64,000 nucleotides of DNA from Cyclobacteriaceae bacterium (GCA_016786585.1 JAEUUI010000006.1:186001-250000), one strand, 5' to 3'; positions 52,954 through 62,162 are shown, counted from the first letter of the stretch. Notes: generated by a model from the letters alone, not told the origin. Program-made: numbers and translations.

Positions 52954-54024
52954 ATGGAGATGGAAGAGGAGAAACGGGAAGATTATTTCAAAGGCCGCGG
53001 TGCCCAAATCAAAACGGGCAATAAGTTCCTGAAGAATGAATACGTAACGGAGCATGTTGAAGGGCTCGATGAACCGCTGCTCGAAGCACCACAAACGCAG
53101 ATCTTTTTAGAAAACCCCAAAAAGATCATCAACAAAATCGAGAGCCCGGATCTGCATGGCATGTATTCAATGAATCCATACCAGGGATGCGAACACGGCT
53201 GCATTTATTGTTATGCCCGGAACACACATGAGTATTATGGCTTTAGCGCGGGACTTGATTTTGAAAGCAAGATTATTGTAAAGAAGAACGCACCAGAACT
53301 TCTGGAGAAAGCTATTCTTCATCCGAAGTGGCAACCGGTACCAATTATGCTCAGCGGGAACACGGATTGCTATCAACCACAGGAACGAAAATTTCAGATC
53401 ACCCGGAAGATGCTTCAGGTGTTGGCGCGTTATCGGCATCCGGTCGGAATCATTTCCAAAAACAGTCTTATTACAAGGGATATTGATGTATTGCAGGATC
53501 TCGCCAAAGACAACCTCGTTCACGTCATGATATCGATCACTACATTGAACGAAGATTTGCGCAGGGCGATGGAGCCGCGAACGGCAAGCGGATTAAAACG
53601 ATTAAAAGTTGTGGAGGAGTTGTCGAAAGCGAACATCCCCGCAGGCATTATGAATGCTCCGTTAATCCCCGGCCTTAATCACCACGAGATTCCGGCTATC
53701 CTCAAGGCAGCCTCGGAACATGGTGCATTAACAGCGGGGATGACGGTAGTCCGGTTGAACGGTTCGATCGGAAAGATATTTGAAGACTGGCTCCGCAAGA
53801 ATTTTCCTGATCGCTTCGATAAAGTATGGAATCAGATTTGCGCCTTGCATGGCGGAAACGTAAATGATTCACAATTCGGCAGGCGTATGAGTGGTGAAGG
53901 AATGTATGCCGAAATCATCCAGCAACTTTTTACCGCAGCAAAGAAGAAATATTTTTCGGGCCGTCAGATGCCGGAGTATGATCTTACCAGGTTCAGGTAT
54001 AGAGGGAACCTGAGTTTGTTCTAA
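52954..54024 (+). CDS. PA0069-family radical SAM protein
   Basis: A 356-residue radical SAM protein. The Fe-S motif is CEHGCIYC (CxxxCxxC) after SMNPYQG, near residue 80, followed by YARNTHEYYGFSAGLDFESK, the family pattern. Further conserved stretches are LSGNTDCYQPQERKF and GMNAPLIPGLN-like IMNAPLIPGLN. Members are related to spore photoproduct lyase-like proteins, with unknown substrate. The start is the ATG at 52954, or Met3. Confidence 0.88.
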   Translation: MEMEEEKREDYFKGRGAQIKTGNKFLKNEYVTEHVEGLDEPLLEAPQTQIFLENPKKIINKIESPDLHGMYSMNPYQGCEHGCIYCYARNTHEYYGFSAGLDFESKIIVKKNAPELLEKAILHPKWQPVPIMLSGNTDCYQPQERKFQITRKMLQVLARYRHPVGIISKNSLITRDIDVLQDLAKDNLVHVMISITTLNEDLRRAMEPRTASGLKRLKVVEELSKANIPAGIMNAPLIPGLNHHEIPAILKAASEHGALTAGMTVVRLNGSIGKIFEDWLRKNFPDRFDKVWNQICALHGGNVNDSQFGRRMSGEGMYAEIIQQLFTAAKKKYFSGRQMPEYDLTRFRYRGNLSLF

Positions 54025-54036
54025 AGGCCGTACTGT

Positions 54037-55269
54037 CTAAAGATTAATCTCAACCTGGTTCTTCAACAGATCGCCAAGTGTTTCGCGCTCGCGGATAAGT
54101 TTTGCCTCACCATTAATCACCATCACTTCGGCCGGGCGCAGCCGGGAGTTGTAATTGGAAGCCATTGAAAAACCATAAGCCCCCGCATTGCGGATTGCGA
54201 GAATATCTCCTTCTGTTACTTCGTTGATCTTTCGGTCAGCACCGATGGTATCGGTTTCGCAGATATACCCGACAACCGTATACGTTTTTTGCGGGCCTTC
54301 CGGGTTAGATACGTTGATGATACTGTGATATGCATCGTACATCATCGGCCGGATCAAATGGTTAAGGCCTGAGTTAACACCAATAAACGTAACAGAGGGT
54401 GTCGACTTAACCACCGTTGTTTTAACAAGCAGGTTGCCTGCATCACTCACAATATATTTTCCGGGCTCGATCCACAGTTCGAGCTTTCGCCCGTATTGCT
54501 CACAGAACTCCGTAAACGCTTTGGTTAGTTTTAATCCGAGATCGTAAACGTTCGTTACAGCATCGCCATCCTGGTAAGCAACCTTGAAGCCGCTGCCAAA
54601 ATCAATAAACCGCAAATCTTTAAACTCTCGCGCTACGCTGAAGAAGATCTCCGCCATTTTGATAAACACATCAGCCTCGCTGATTTCCGACCCGGTGTGA
54701 ATGTGTAACCCGGTTACGTTGATCTTGTGCTGATCAACAATCTCCATGATCTGCGGAATCTGGTACACCGAGATACCGAATTTCGAATTACTATGCCCCG
54801 TAGAAATTTTCAGATTTCCTCCGGCCATGATATGCGGGTTCAGCCGCAGGCAGCAAGGATATGTGTTACCGAATTGTTCACCGAAGCGTTTCAGATGCGG
54901 CAGGTTATCAATATTGAGCATCAAGCCTGCCTTCGCTCCTTCTACCAGTTCTTCATACTCCGCACAATTCGGGGTGAACATAATCTCCCCCGCTGTGTAA
55001 CCGGCTTTTAAGGCAAGGTGTGCTTCTTGGATAGACACTACATCGATACCCGCACCATGCTTGCGCAGAAGCTTGAGCACCGAAATATTGGTAAGCGCCT
55101 TCGCAGCATATTTGATTTTCAGATCGGCACCTGAAAACGCCATCTTAAGATTGCGCAGCTGATTGACGATCTTTTCGGCATCATATACATAAACAGGCGT
55201 TCCAAACTGCGCGCAGATATCCAGCGCATTTACATTTTGAATGGCATATGATCCATTAACAAGCTCCAT
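54037..55269 (-). CDS. lysA: diaminopimelate decarboxylase
   Basis: LysA decarboxylates meso-diaminopimelate to lysine. The 410-residue fold-type III PLP enzyme shows the PLP lysine in KIKYAAKALTN, GLHIHTGSEI, RFIDFGSGFKV, EPGKYIVSDAGNLL and ICETDTIG with the Cys of the second subunit site. It is convergent with the radical SAM gene (12-nt gap) and divergent from the esterase gene. Confidence 0.95.
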   Translation of the reverse strand: MELVNGSYAIQNVNALDICAQFGTPVYVYDAEKIVNQLRNLKMAFSGADLKIKYAAKALTNISVLKLLRKHGAGIDVVSIQEAHLALKAGYTAGEIMFTPNCAEYEELVEGAKAGLMLNIDNLPHLKRFGEQFGNTYPCCLRLNPHIMAGGNLKISTGHSNSKFGISVYQIPQIMEIVDQHKINVTGLHIHTGSEISEADVFIKMAEIFFSVAREFKDLRFIDFGSGFKVAYQDGDAVTNVYDLGLKLTKAFTEFCEQYGRKLELWIEPGKYIVSDAGNLLVKTTVVKSTPSVTFIGVNSGLNHLIRPMMYDAYHSIINVSNPEGPQKTYTVVGYICETDTIGADRKINEVTEGDILAIRNAGAYGFSMASNYNSRLRPAEVMVINGEAKLIRERETLGDLLKNQVEINL

Positions 55270-55323
55270 GGACAGAAATTAAACATCAAATATACGAGTT
55301 GGAACACTCCGCACTGAATTCTC

Positions 55324-55331
55324 TATTTTTG
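55324..55331 (+). promoter_or_regulatory. -7 element abutting the esterase start
   Basis: TATTTTTG, an exact -7 match, ends 3 nt before the ATG at 55335. Transcription from it would start at about the ATG, so the mRNA is predicted to be leaderless. It also argues against the TTG at 55299 as the start. Confidence 0.5.
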
Positions 55332-55334
55332 AGC

Positions 55335-56105
55335 ATGCAATTATTCTTTCGCGAATCCGGACAAGGAAGGCCAATGATTATTCTTCACGGGCTGATGGGA
55401 TCGTCCGATAACTGGCTGCCTCAGGCAAAAATGCTGTCAGATGAATATCATGTCTACCTGGTCGACCAACGAAATCACGGGCAATCGCCTCATGATGTGA
55501 TCCTCGACTATACAGCACTGGCCAATGATCTTAAAGATTTTATCGAACAGAACAAACTTGAAAAACCGATCGTGCTCGGGCATTCCATGGGCGGGAAAAC
55601 GGCCATGAACTTTGCTGTAGCATACCCGGAGGCAATCAGCGCCCTGATTGTTGCCGACATCGCTCCGAAATACTACCCGGTTCATCACAACACAATCGTG
55701 AACGGATTGAAAGCAATACCGATTGATACGATTACAACGCGTGCCGAGGCCGATCAGGTACTCGCGGACTATGTTCCCGAAGAAGACGTGCGTCAGTTCC
55801 TTTTAAAAAATCTTTCGCGAAAACCAGAGGGCGGGTTTTCCTGGAAAATCAATCTGCCGGTGATTGAAAAAAGCCTCGAGGATGTCGGTCAGGACTTGCA
55901 ATTCGAAGGTACTTACAATGGCCCAACCCTATTTATTCGCGGAGCAAGCTCTCATTATATTAAAGACGAAGACCGGGATCGCATCAAGCAATTATTCCCC
56001 AAGTCGACATTGATTACCATGGATACCGGGCATTGGGTTCAGGCCGAAAAGCCAAAGGAATTTGTTGAAGTGGTTCGAAACTTCCTGCATGCTGTAAAAT
56101 TATGA
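55335..56105 (+). CDS. YbfF-like alpha/beta hydrolase (esterase)
   Basis: A 256-residue hydrolase with IILHGLMGSSDNWLPQ, VDQRNHGQSPH, the nucleophile elbow LGHSMGGKTAMNFA and the final His in MDTGHWVQAEKP. This pattern is that of YbfF acyl esterases. The start is ATG 55335, based on the -7 box and the usual N-terminus MQLFFRE. The stop overlaps the next gene by ATGA. Confidence 0.9.
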   Translation: MQLFFRESGQGRPMIILHGLMGSSDNWLPQAKMLSDEYHVYLVDQRNHGQSPHDVILDYTALANDLKDFIEQNKLEKPIVLGHSMGGKTAMNFAVAYPEAISALIVADIAPKYYPVHHNTIVNGLKAIPIDTITTRAEADQVLADYVPEEDVRQFLLKNLSRKPEGGFSWKINLPVIEKSLEDVGQDLQFEGTYNGPTLFIRGASSHYIKDEDRDRIKQLFPKSTLITMDTGHWVQAEKPKEFVEVVRNFLHAVKL

Positions 56106-56809
56106 GCCACGGTAAGCTCTTTCTGATTCCAACCGTTATTGCCGATGACACACAACAGACGGTGATCCCTGCTTCCGTGACGAATACGCTGAAGGATATT
56201 CAGCATTTTTTAGCGGAAGATGTTCGAACTGCGAGACGCTACCTGAGCAGCCTGAAAATATATCCCTCCATTGAACCCCTGCAGTTTCATGTTCTAAATA
56301 AAGATACCCGCGCTGAAGAACTTCATGAACTGTTCGGTCCCATTCGTGAGGGAAAAGATGTTGGGGTACTTTCCGAATCGGGATGCCCCGGCATTGCCGA
56401 CCCGGGTGCGCTGGCGGCGCGTTATGCCCATCAGCACGGCATCCGGGTTGTCCCGTTAACCGGACCGTCTTCTATCCTTCTTGCATTGATGGCCTCCGGG
56501 TTAACCGGACAGAACTTCGCCTTTCATGGTTATCTGCCGATTGATACAAAAGAGTCTGCTGATGCAATCCGGATTTTTGAGAAGGAATCCCGCACGAAAA
56601 GCCAGACCCAGATATTCATCGAAACACCTTATCGGAATAATACCATTATTACAAACCTGCTTAAAGCATTACATGAAGACACGTTATTGTGTATTGCAAT
56701 CGATATAACCGGAAAGGATGAATCAATTCGCACGAAACCCGTCAAAGCATGGAAGAAAGATAAACCCGACGTTCCGAAGTCGCCCGCAGTTTTTCTTTTT
56801 TTAGCCTAA
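56102..56809 (+). CDS. RsmI-like tetrapyrrole-methylase-fold methyltransferase
   Basis: A 235-residue SAM-dependent methyltransferase of the RsmI type: GKLFLIPTVI, EDVRTARRYLSSLKI, VGVLSESGCPGIADPGALAA and VPLTGPSSILLALMASGL. RsmI methylates the ribose of 16S rRNA C1402; the N-terminus here is slightly divergent and shorter than RsmI of E. coli, so it may be a second-type paralogue with another target. Coupled to the esterase gene. Confidence 0.85.
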   Translation: MSHGKLFLIPTVIADDTQQTVIPASVTNTLKDIQHFLAEDVRTARRYLSSLKIYPSIEPLQFHVLNKDTRAEELHELFGPIREGKDVGVLSESGCPGIADPGALAARYAHQHGIRVVPLTGPSSILLALMASGLTGQNFAFHGYLPIDTKESADAIRIFEKESRTKSQTQIFIETPYRNNTIITNLLKALHEDTLLCIAIDITGKDESIRTKPVKAWKKDKPDVPKSPAVFLFLA

Positions 56810-56844
56810 TCGTGCCGGCCATTTTTCAATTAGGATCATTCCTA

Positions 56845-56852
56845 TAACTTTG
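56845..56852 (+). promoter_or_regulatory. -7 promoter element of metK
   Basis: TAACTTTG, an exact TAnnTTTG match, 38 nt before the metK ATG. The leader is too short for any SAM riboswitch I know. Confidence 0.55.
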
Positions 56853-56890
56853 CGACCGGTTTTACTTTAACCAAACACGTTAACCACTAT

Positions 56891-58144
56891 ATGCCCTACC
56901 TTTTTACGTCCGAGTCAGTCTCGGAAGGTCACCCAGACAAAGTTGCTGACCAGATTTCAGATGCTCTTATCGATTACTTCTTAGCGTACGATCCGTCATC
57001 CAAAGTTGCCTGCGAAACGCTGGTAACAACGGGCCAGGTGGTATTGGCCGGTGAAGTGAAATCGCAGGCGTACCTCGATGTGCAGGAGATTGCCCGTGAG
57101 GTTATCCGTAAGATCGGCTACACCAAGAGCGAATACATGTTCGAGGCGAACAGCTGCGGTATATTCTCGGCGATCCACGAACAATCATCCGATATCAACC
57201 AGGGTGTTGAGCGCAAGAAAAAGGAAGATCAGGGCGCTGGCGACCAGGGTATGATGTTCGGGTACGCAACCAACGAAACAGACAATTACATGCCGCTTCC
57301 GCTGGAACTGGCTCATATGTTATTGCGTGAACTGGCCACTATCCGCAGAGAAGGAAAAGTGATGACTTATCTTCGCCCGGATGCAAAATCTCAGGTAACA
57401 ATCGAGTATGGCGATGACGGAAAGCCACAGCGCATTGATGCGATTGTGATTTCCACGCAGCATGACGACTTTGATAAAGACGCTGTCATGCTTAAGAAGA
57501 TTAAGGACGATGTAATCAACGTGTTGGTGCCGCGCATTCTTAAGAAGTTGCCAAAACGTGTTCAGAAATTATTTGGAAGCGATATTAAATATCATGTTAA
57601 CCCGACCGGAAAATTTGTGATTGGCGGGCCGCATGGCGACACCGGCCTTACAGGCCGTAAAATCATCGTAGATACTTACGGTGGAAAAGGTGCACACGGT
57701 GGTGGTGCCTTCTCGGGAAAAGATCCTTCAAAAGTTGACCGCTCTGCAGCGTATGCAACCCGACACATTGCCAAGAACCTCGTTGCTGCCGGTTTGTGCG
57801 ATGAAGTTCTTGTGCAGGTAGCGTATGCTATTGGTGTTGCTAAGCCTGTGGGTTTGTATGTGAACACCTACGGAACTGCAAAAGTGAACCTCACCGATGG
57901 TGAAATCGCAAGCAAAGTTGAGAAGCTGTTCGATATGCGTCCTTACTTTATTGAAGAACGTTTCAAGCTGAGAACTCCTATTTATTCAGAAACCGCTGCG
58001 TATGGACACATGGGCCGCGAGTCTAAAGTGGTCGAGAAAGTGTTCAACAAAGGCAAACAGAATGAGACAAAAGTAAAAGTTGAGTTGTTCCCGTGGGAGA
58101 AACTTGACTATGTTGATCAGGTGAAGAAGACGTTCAAGATTTAA
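56891..58144 (+). CDS. metK: S-adenosylmethionine synthetase
   Basis: MetK makes SAM from ATP and methionine. The 417-residue protein shows [31 protein letters not shown], the P-loop-like [18 protein letters not shown] and [14 protein letters not shown]. Several Lys-rich insertions give a length slightly above the common 390. It has its own promoter and a strong terminator. Confidence 0.97.
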   Translation: MPYLFTSESVSEGHPDKVADQISDALIDYFLAYDPSSKVACETLVTTGQVVLAGEVKSQAYLDVQEIAREVIRKIGYTKSEYMFEANSCGIFSAIHEQSSDINQGVERKKKEDQGAGDQGMMFGYATNETDNYMPLPLELAHMLLRELATIRREGKVMTYLRPDAKSQVTIEYGDDGKPQRIDAIVISTQHDDFDKDAVMLKKIKDDVINVLVPRILKKLPKRVQKLFGSDIKYHVNPTGKFVIGGPHGDTGLTGRKIIVDTYGGKGAHGGGAFSGKDPSKVDRSAAYATRHIAKNLVAAGLCDEVLVQVAYAIGVAKPVGLYVNTYGTAKVNLTDGEIASKVEKLFDMRPYFIEERFKLRTPIYSETAAYGHMGRESKVVEKVFNKGKQNETKVKVELFPWEKLDYVDQVKKTFKI

Positions 58145-58166
58145 TTCTTCACATTATTACCCAATA

Positions 58167-58198
58167 AAAAAGCCCCGGTATCCGGGGCTTTTGTTTTA
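58167..58198. terminator. bidirectional terminator after metK
   Basis: AGCCCCGG (58171-58178) pairs with CCGGGGCT (58182-58189) over a 3-nt loop, with a T tract on the right and an A tract on the left. It serves metK on the plus strand and can also serve the convergent DUF4097 gene on the minus strand. Confidence 0.92.
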
Positions 58199-58202
58199 AA
58201 GG

Positions 58203-59069
58203 CTATCTGCCGCTGCTTAATCGAACTCTCGCATCATCCGCGCGGATATTGATCTTCGCAGAACTCGTACCCAACTCCAGCTTCGTAAAATGCTCCTCTT
58301 CTTCGCGTGTCTTAAAGTTGCCTTGCGCGCTGATGCTGGCATCGTCATGCCGGATATTAAAAGAACCCCCTCCCGACCGCACGTCAAATGCCACCAATCC
58401 ATCCTGCGAATGAATAATATACACACCGTTTTCCGCGAGTGAACTGTGAATAATCAAATCACCATCGTCTACATCGGCATCCATAGAGGTGAAGTTTGCC
58501 TCTTCAAAAAGAAAGTCGGCATCATTGGCGTTAATGTGAACTGATCCGTTCCCGCCTTTCATTTGCAAGTCGCCATCATCCAGGTCGAACGAAAACTGAT
58601 TGCCATTGCAATTCACCAGTTGCGCATCGCCATCGTCAATGTCCAAACTGATCGAACCATTGATATTTTTTATCTCATAATCGCCATCATCACCTTTAAT
58701 CGTAAGACTCACCCCGGCAGGTGCCTCAATCACGATCTTGTAGTCCTCATGATAATACCCGACAATGCCAACCTGAACATTACTTTGATGTTCCTGGATG
58801 GACAGATTCCCATCACTGGCCTCAACGTCAACGGTAAACTCACCTTTCGAAGTAAACCAGCCTTTTGCCGTTACTGTGCGGTCAATCTTAACGCGCGCAG
58901 TGGCCGACCGGTCGGTTCCGGTGATGAATACTTTTGCATCGGATGACCGGAGATCAATCGTACCATTTTTGGAGATGGCATATTCCTGATCAAGATGAAA
59001 ATCGCGATTTTGAGCAAAGGCGCAAAGCGTAAACGAGCTTAACGCGAGGGCGGCAACGTATTTTGTCAT
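58203..59069 (-). CDS. DUF4097-like exported protein with acidic beta repeats
   Basis: A 288-residue exported protein with signal peptide ending at LCAFAQ. From about residue 125 to 230 it holds repeats of 18-20 residues centred on DDGD (KGDDGDYEI, DIDDGDAQLV, DLDDGDLQMK, NANDADFLFE, DVDDGDLIIH), typical of a right-handed beta-solenoid as in DUF4097 proteins but unusually rich in Asp at the turns. Calcium binding is possible. The function is unknown. Confidence 0.78.
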   Translation of the reverse strand: MTKYVAALALSSFTLCAFAQNRDFHLDQEYAISKNGTIDLRSSDAKVFITGTDRSATARVKIDRTVTAKGWFTSKGEFTVDVEASDGNLSIQEHQSNVQVGIVGYYHEDYKIVIEAPAGVSLTIKGDDGDYEIKNINGSISLDIDDGDAQLVNCNGNQFSFDLDDGDLQMKGGNGSVHINANDADFLFEEANFTSMDADVDDGDLIIHSSLAENGVYIIHSQDGLVAFDVRSGGGSFNIRHDDASISAQGNFKTREEEEHFTKLELGTSSAKINIRADDARVRLSSGR

Positions 59070-59140
59070 GGGGGATGGGTTTCTACGTATGACGCAGAAA
59101 AATCCCGGCAGGTTGCACCGCTGAATTCCTATCCGCTGGC

Positions 59141-59169
59141 TTTTGAAAGAGAGCGCGTGTTACGCTCTC
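59141..59169 (-). terminator. hairpin overlapping the raiA stop codon
   Basis: On the minus strand GAGAGCG (59169-59163) pairs with CGCTCTC (59155-59149) and the raiA stop codon lies in the loop. A short TTTC follows, so it is a modest terminator or 3'-end protecting hairpin. Confidence 0.5.
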
Positions 59170-59462
59170 CCCTGTTTCACCCGTGTTTTAAATTTTTTGA
59201 GCTGATTTCGTAATGCCTCGGTGGCCATATCGGTAGCCGCTTCGAACGACTTTGCCTTTTCCACGGCAAACAATTGCGTGCCGGGCATGTTTAGTTTAAT
59301 CTCTACGGTTTTGTTTTCGACTCCCTCGTTGTTTAATCGTAAAAATACTTCTCCATCGACCATGCGGTCGTAAAAGGTTTGCAGCTTATCTACTTTGCGT
59401 TGGATGAAATTGATGAGCTTGATGTCAGCATCGAAATGAATGGATTGAACTTGTAACTTCAT
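59160..59462 (-). CDS. raiA: ribosome hibernation/association factor (HPF/RaiA, short form)
   Basis: A 100-residue HPF/RaiA-type protein: MKLQVQSIHFDADIKLINFI, then KVDKLQTFYDRMVDGEVFL and KSFEAATDMATEALRNQLKK. It binds the 30S subunit and inactivates ribosomes in stationary phase. This short form lacks the dimerisation tail of long HPF. It lies behind xerC, as is common in this phylum. Confidence 0.93.
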   Translation of the reverse strand: MKLQVQSIHFDADIKLINFIQRKVDKLQTFYDRMVDGEVFLRLNNEGVENKTVEIKLNMPGTQLFAVEKAKSFEAATDMATEALRNQLKKFKTRVKQGRA

Positions 59463-59577
59463 AATGCAAGAATTTAGAAATTAAACATCCGTTACGCGGT
59501 CGTTTAACGACATACCGCAGGTCTTTCGTAGAGTTTATCCGATAGCGTATGGTTTAATAAGGTAAGTCATAGCCTTA

Positions 59578-60477
59578 TCAGGCTTTTGGATGAGCCTGGT
59601 CAAATGCTTTTTTAATTTTTTCCATTGAATTGTGTGTATAGACCTGCGTTGCGGCCAGGCTGCTGTGGCCCAGAAGGTCTTTCACCGCGTTAATCTCCGC
59701 GCCTTTATTTAACAGATGCGTGGCATAGGTATGGCGCAATACGTGTGGACTAGTTTTCTGACTGCCCGAGTCGCGCAAGTGTTGCTTTACAATCCGGTAC
59801 ACCATCATCGGGTAACAAGGCTCCCCGGAATCTGTTACGAGTAATAGCCCATGATCCTTCATATCCACTTCGCGGTTTCTAACGTTGCGATACCCCTCAA
59901 GTATAGAAACGATGCTCGCAGGAAAAGGGATAACCCGTTCCTTATTTCTTTTACCTAAAACTTTTATTGTTCTGTCGCGGAGGTTAACCTGATTCTCCCG
60001 GAGGCCGATCAGCTCCGATAAACGAATGCCCGTTGCATAAAACAACTCAAGGATCAAACGCCTGCGCCAGTCTTCAAGCGAGTCGTTCCAGTCGACCTTT
60101 TCTTTCTTGTATTCTTTGTGATCAAGTACTTCGATAATGTCGTTTTCCTTAACAAAGGATGGCAATCGTTTTTGAGTCTTCAGCACCCGAATCTTTTGCA
60201 TCGGGTTCTTTTCAATCTTCTCTTCCCGCAGCAGAAACTTATAGAAGGCTTTCAGACTGGCAATTTTCCGGTTAACCGAAGTGGTGGAAAGCTTTGCATC
60301 TACGAGCGTAATAATCCACGACCGCACCATACCGTATGTAGCATCCTGGATCGGATGACTATCGTAGGTAACGGTTAGAAATTCCGTGAACTGATCGAGG
60401 TCGTTTTTATACGCGAGAGAGGTATGCGCGCTTACGCGTTTTTCGTATTGGAGATATTTCAGGAATTGTTCAATCAT
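59578..60477 (-). CDS. xerC: XerC-like tyrosine recombinase
   Basis: A 299-residue tyrosine recombinase with an N-terminal SAM-like core-binding domain (MIEQFLKYLQYEKRVSAHTS) and catalytic residues in ATGIRLSELIGL (Arg), HVLRHTYATHLL (His-x-x-Arg), GHSSLAATQVYTH (His and Tyr). It probably resolves chromosome dimers at dif. The start is the ATG at 60477 rather than 60498, from the usual N-terminus. Its place between rpsU and raiA argues for a housekeeping Xer and not a mobile integrase. Confidence 0.9.
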   Translation of the reverse strand: MIEQFLKYLQYEKRVSAHTSLAYKNDLDQFTEFLTVTYDSHPIQDATYGMVRSWIITLVDAKLSTTSVNRKIASLKAFYKFLLREEKIEKNPMQKIRVLKTQKRLPSFVKENDIIEVLDHKEYKKEKVDWNDSLEDWRRRLILELFYATGIRLSELIGLRENQVNLRDRTIKVLGKRNKERVIPFPASIVSILEGYRNVRNREVDMKDHGLLLVTDSGEPCYPMMVYRIVKQHLRDSGSQKTSPHVLRHTYATHLLNKGAEINAVKDLLGHSSLAATQVYTHNSMEKIKKAFDQAHPKA

Positions 60478-60520
60478 GCTAATCTGCCCGCGCCTCACCC
60501 GAATGATTCGGTAGAACCAA

Positions 60521-60560
60521 TGTAAAAAAATAATCCCCTACGGGAAAGCCCATAGGGGAT
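60521..60560 (-). terminator. terminator of rpsU
   Basis: On the minus strand ATCCCCTA (60560-60553) and, inside it, GGG pair with CCC and TAGGGGAT (60540-60533), an 11-bp stem with one mismatch, followed by TTATTTTTTTA. It should end most rpsU transcripts before xerC. Confidence 0.88.
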
Positions 60561-60600
60561 CTGTTGACAGATTGTTTATAAAATCGCCAGCGAAATTCGC

Positions 60601-60795
60601 TTAAGCGTTTTCTTGTCTTCTCAGGTTCTGAACGTAAGCCGCTTTTTTGATCTCCATTCTGCGGCTAACAGATGGCTTTTCAAATGCTGTGCGGGCGCGA
60701 AGCTCCTTCAGAATGCCGGTTTTTTCGAATTTCTTCTTGAAACGCTTCAGGGCCTTGTCAATCGACTCGTTCTCTTTAATGTTGATAATGAGCAT
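60601..60795 (-). CDS. rpsU: 30S ribosomal protein bS21
   Basis: A 64-residue bS21: MLIINIKENESIDKALKRFK, then KFEKTGILKELRARTAFEKP and RRMEIKKAAYVQNLRRQ, the typical basic pattern. It has an upstream promoter and a strong downstream terminator, allowing separate control from xerC and raiA. Confidence 0.96.
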   Translation of the reverse strand: MLIINIKENESIDKALKRFKKKFEKTGILKELRARTAFEKPSVSRRMEIKKAAYVQNLRRQENA

Positions 60796-60816
60796 GTTCT
60801 CTGTTAATTAGGGCTG

Positions 60817-60850
60817 CAAATATACAGCAAAGCTGCTGATAAAAGCAAAA
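60817..60850 (-). promoter_or_regulatory. rpsU promoter
   Basis: On the minus strand TTTTG (60850-60846), 21 nt, then TATATTTG (60824-60817), an exact -7 match. The ATG at 60795 follows about 15 nt after the predicted transcription start. Confidence 0.65.
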
Positions 60851-60851
60851 A

Positions 60852-62021
60852 CTACTTTAAAATAGCCCTGGAAATCACCAATTTCTGGATTTCCGAGGTT
60901 CCTTCGCCAATCGTACACAGTTTTGCGTCACGGTAATATTTTTCAGCCGGGAAATCCTTGGTGTAGCCGTATCCGCCAAAAATCTGAACGCCTTCGTTGG
61001 CTACATCCACCGCAACTTCCGAAGCATAAAGCTTGGCCATAGCCGATTCGCGGTTCACATTGTGCCCCTTCTGTTTCAGATCGGCTGCCCGGTAGGTTAG
61101 TAGTTTGGCGGCTTCAATCTTCGTTGCCATATCGGCAAGCTTGAAAGCAATTCCCTGGAAAGTTGATATTGGTTTATTGAATTGATGCCGCTCATGCGAA
61201 TATTTCAACGCAGCTTCAAACGCACCCTGTGCAATACCCAGGCTAAGCGCAGCAATGGAAATTCTTCCACCGTCCAGCACCTTCATTGCCTGGATGAAGC
61301 CATCGCCTTCTTTACCAATCATTTGAGACTTGTGAACGCGGCAATCGGTAAAAATCAATTCCGCAGTTTCTGACGCACGCATCCCAAGCTTGTTTTCTTT
61401 CTTGCCGGATGAAAAACCTGGCGTTCCTTTTTCAATGATGAAAGCGCTCATTCCGTGTGAGTCACCCACCTCGCCTGTTCGCACAATCACTACGGCTACA
61501 TTGCCCGTACGCGCATGCGTAATAAAGTTTTTCGCTCCGTTAATTACGAAGTAATCGCCATCCTTAACGGCAACGGTTCGCATGTTACCAGCATCCGAGC
61601 CAGTATTGGGCTCTGTCAATCCCCACGCCCCAATCCATTCTGCGGTAGCAAGTTTGGGCAGGTATTTTCTTTTTTGTTCCTCGTTCGCGTGTTGAAGAAT
61701 GTGTCCTGTGCACAACGAATTATGCGCAGCCATCGATAGCCCAATCGATCCGCAAATTTTTGAAAGCTCAGCGATGGCTGTTACGTATTCCGGGTAACCG
61801 AAACCCGCCCCGCCATATTCTTCCGGAACGAGCACACCCATCAGGCCAAGCTCACCCAGTTTTTTGAAAACCTGTACCGGAAATTCCTGTGATTCGTCCC
61901 ACTCCATCATCTTGGGGGTGATTTCCTTTTTGCCGAAGTCGCGTATCATATCGGCAATCATCTTCTGGTTATCGCTTTCAGCAAAGCTGATCCCGGTCAT
62001 ATCGTTTTCTAAAACCTGCAT
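60852..62021 (-). CDS. acyl-CoA dehydrogenase
   Basis: A 389-residue FAD enzyme of short- or medium-chain acyl-CoA dehydrogenase type. Seen are GLTEPNTGSDAGNMRT, DGGRISIAALSLGIAQGAFE, QIFGGYGYTKDFPAEKYYRD and the catalytic base in IGEGTSEIQKLVISR. The first seven residues are optional, since Met8 (62000) fits the family start MTGISFAES. It probably works in fatty acid or branched-chain amino acid breakdown; the chain length specificity is not readable. Confidence 0.93.
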   Translation of the reverse strand: MQVLENDMTGISFAESDNQKMIADMIRDFGKKEITPKMMEWDESQEFPVQVFKKLGELGLMGVLVPEEYGGAGFGYPEYVTAIAELSKICGSIGLSMAAHNSLCTGHILQHANEEQKRKYLPKLATAEWIGAWGLTEPNTGSDAGNMRTVAVKDGDYFVINGAKNFITHARTGNVAVVIVRTGEVGDSHGMSAFIIEKGTPGFSSGKKENKLGMRASETAELIFTDCRVHKSQMIGKEGDGFIQAMKVLDGGRISIAALSLGIAQGAFEAALKYSHERHQFNKPISTFQGIAFKLADMATKIEAAKLLTYRAADLKQKGHNVNRESAMAKLYASEVAVDVANEGVQIFGGYGYTKDFPAEKYYRDAKLCTIGEGTSEIQKLVISRAILK

Positions 62022-62162
62022 CTCGTTTCTTTAAGGGATACGAATGTATGGGTAATAAAACTGACAACCAAACGAATGTTAGGTAGTTGTTGAAATGGTA
62101 ACAGATTCGCAAAAAGGTGTAGCAAGAAAAGCACTACTTTTAGGCTCTTTTTCCAGAATCAA

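Noticed and set aside
56810-56890. Possible SAM riboswitch before metK
   Set aside because: The gap is 81 nt with a -7 box 38 nt before the ATG, leaving no room for a known SAM aptamer, and no matching stems were seen.
59578-60477. Tyrosine recombinase as a sign of a mobile element
   Set aside because: The neighbours are rpsU and raiA, the length and motifs fit housekeeping XerC, and no attachment repeats or cargo genes were seen.
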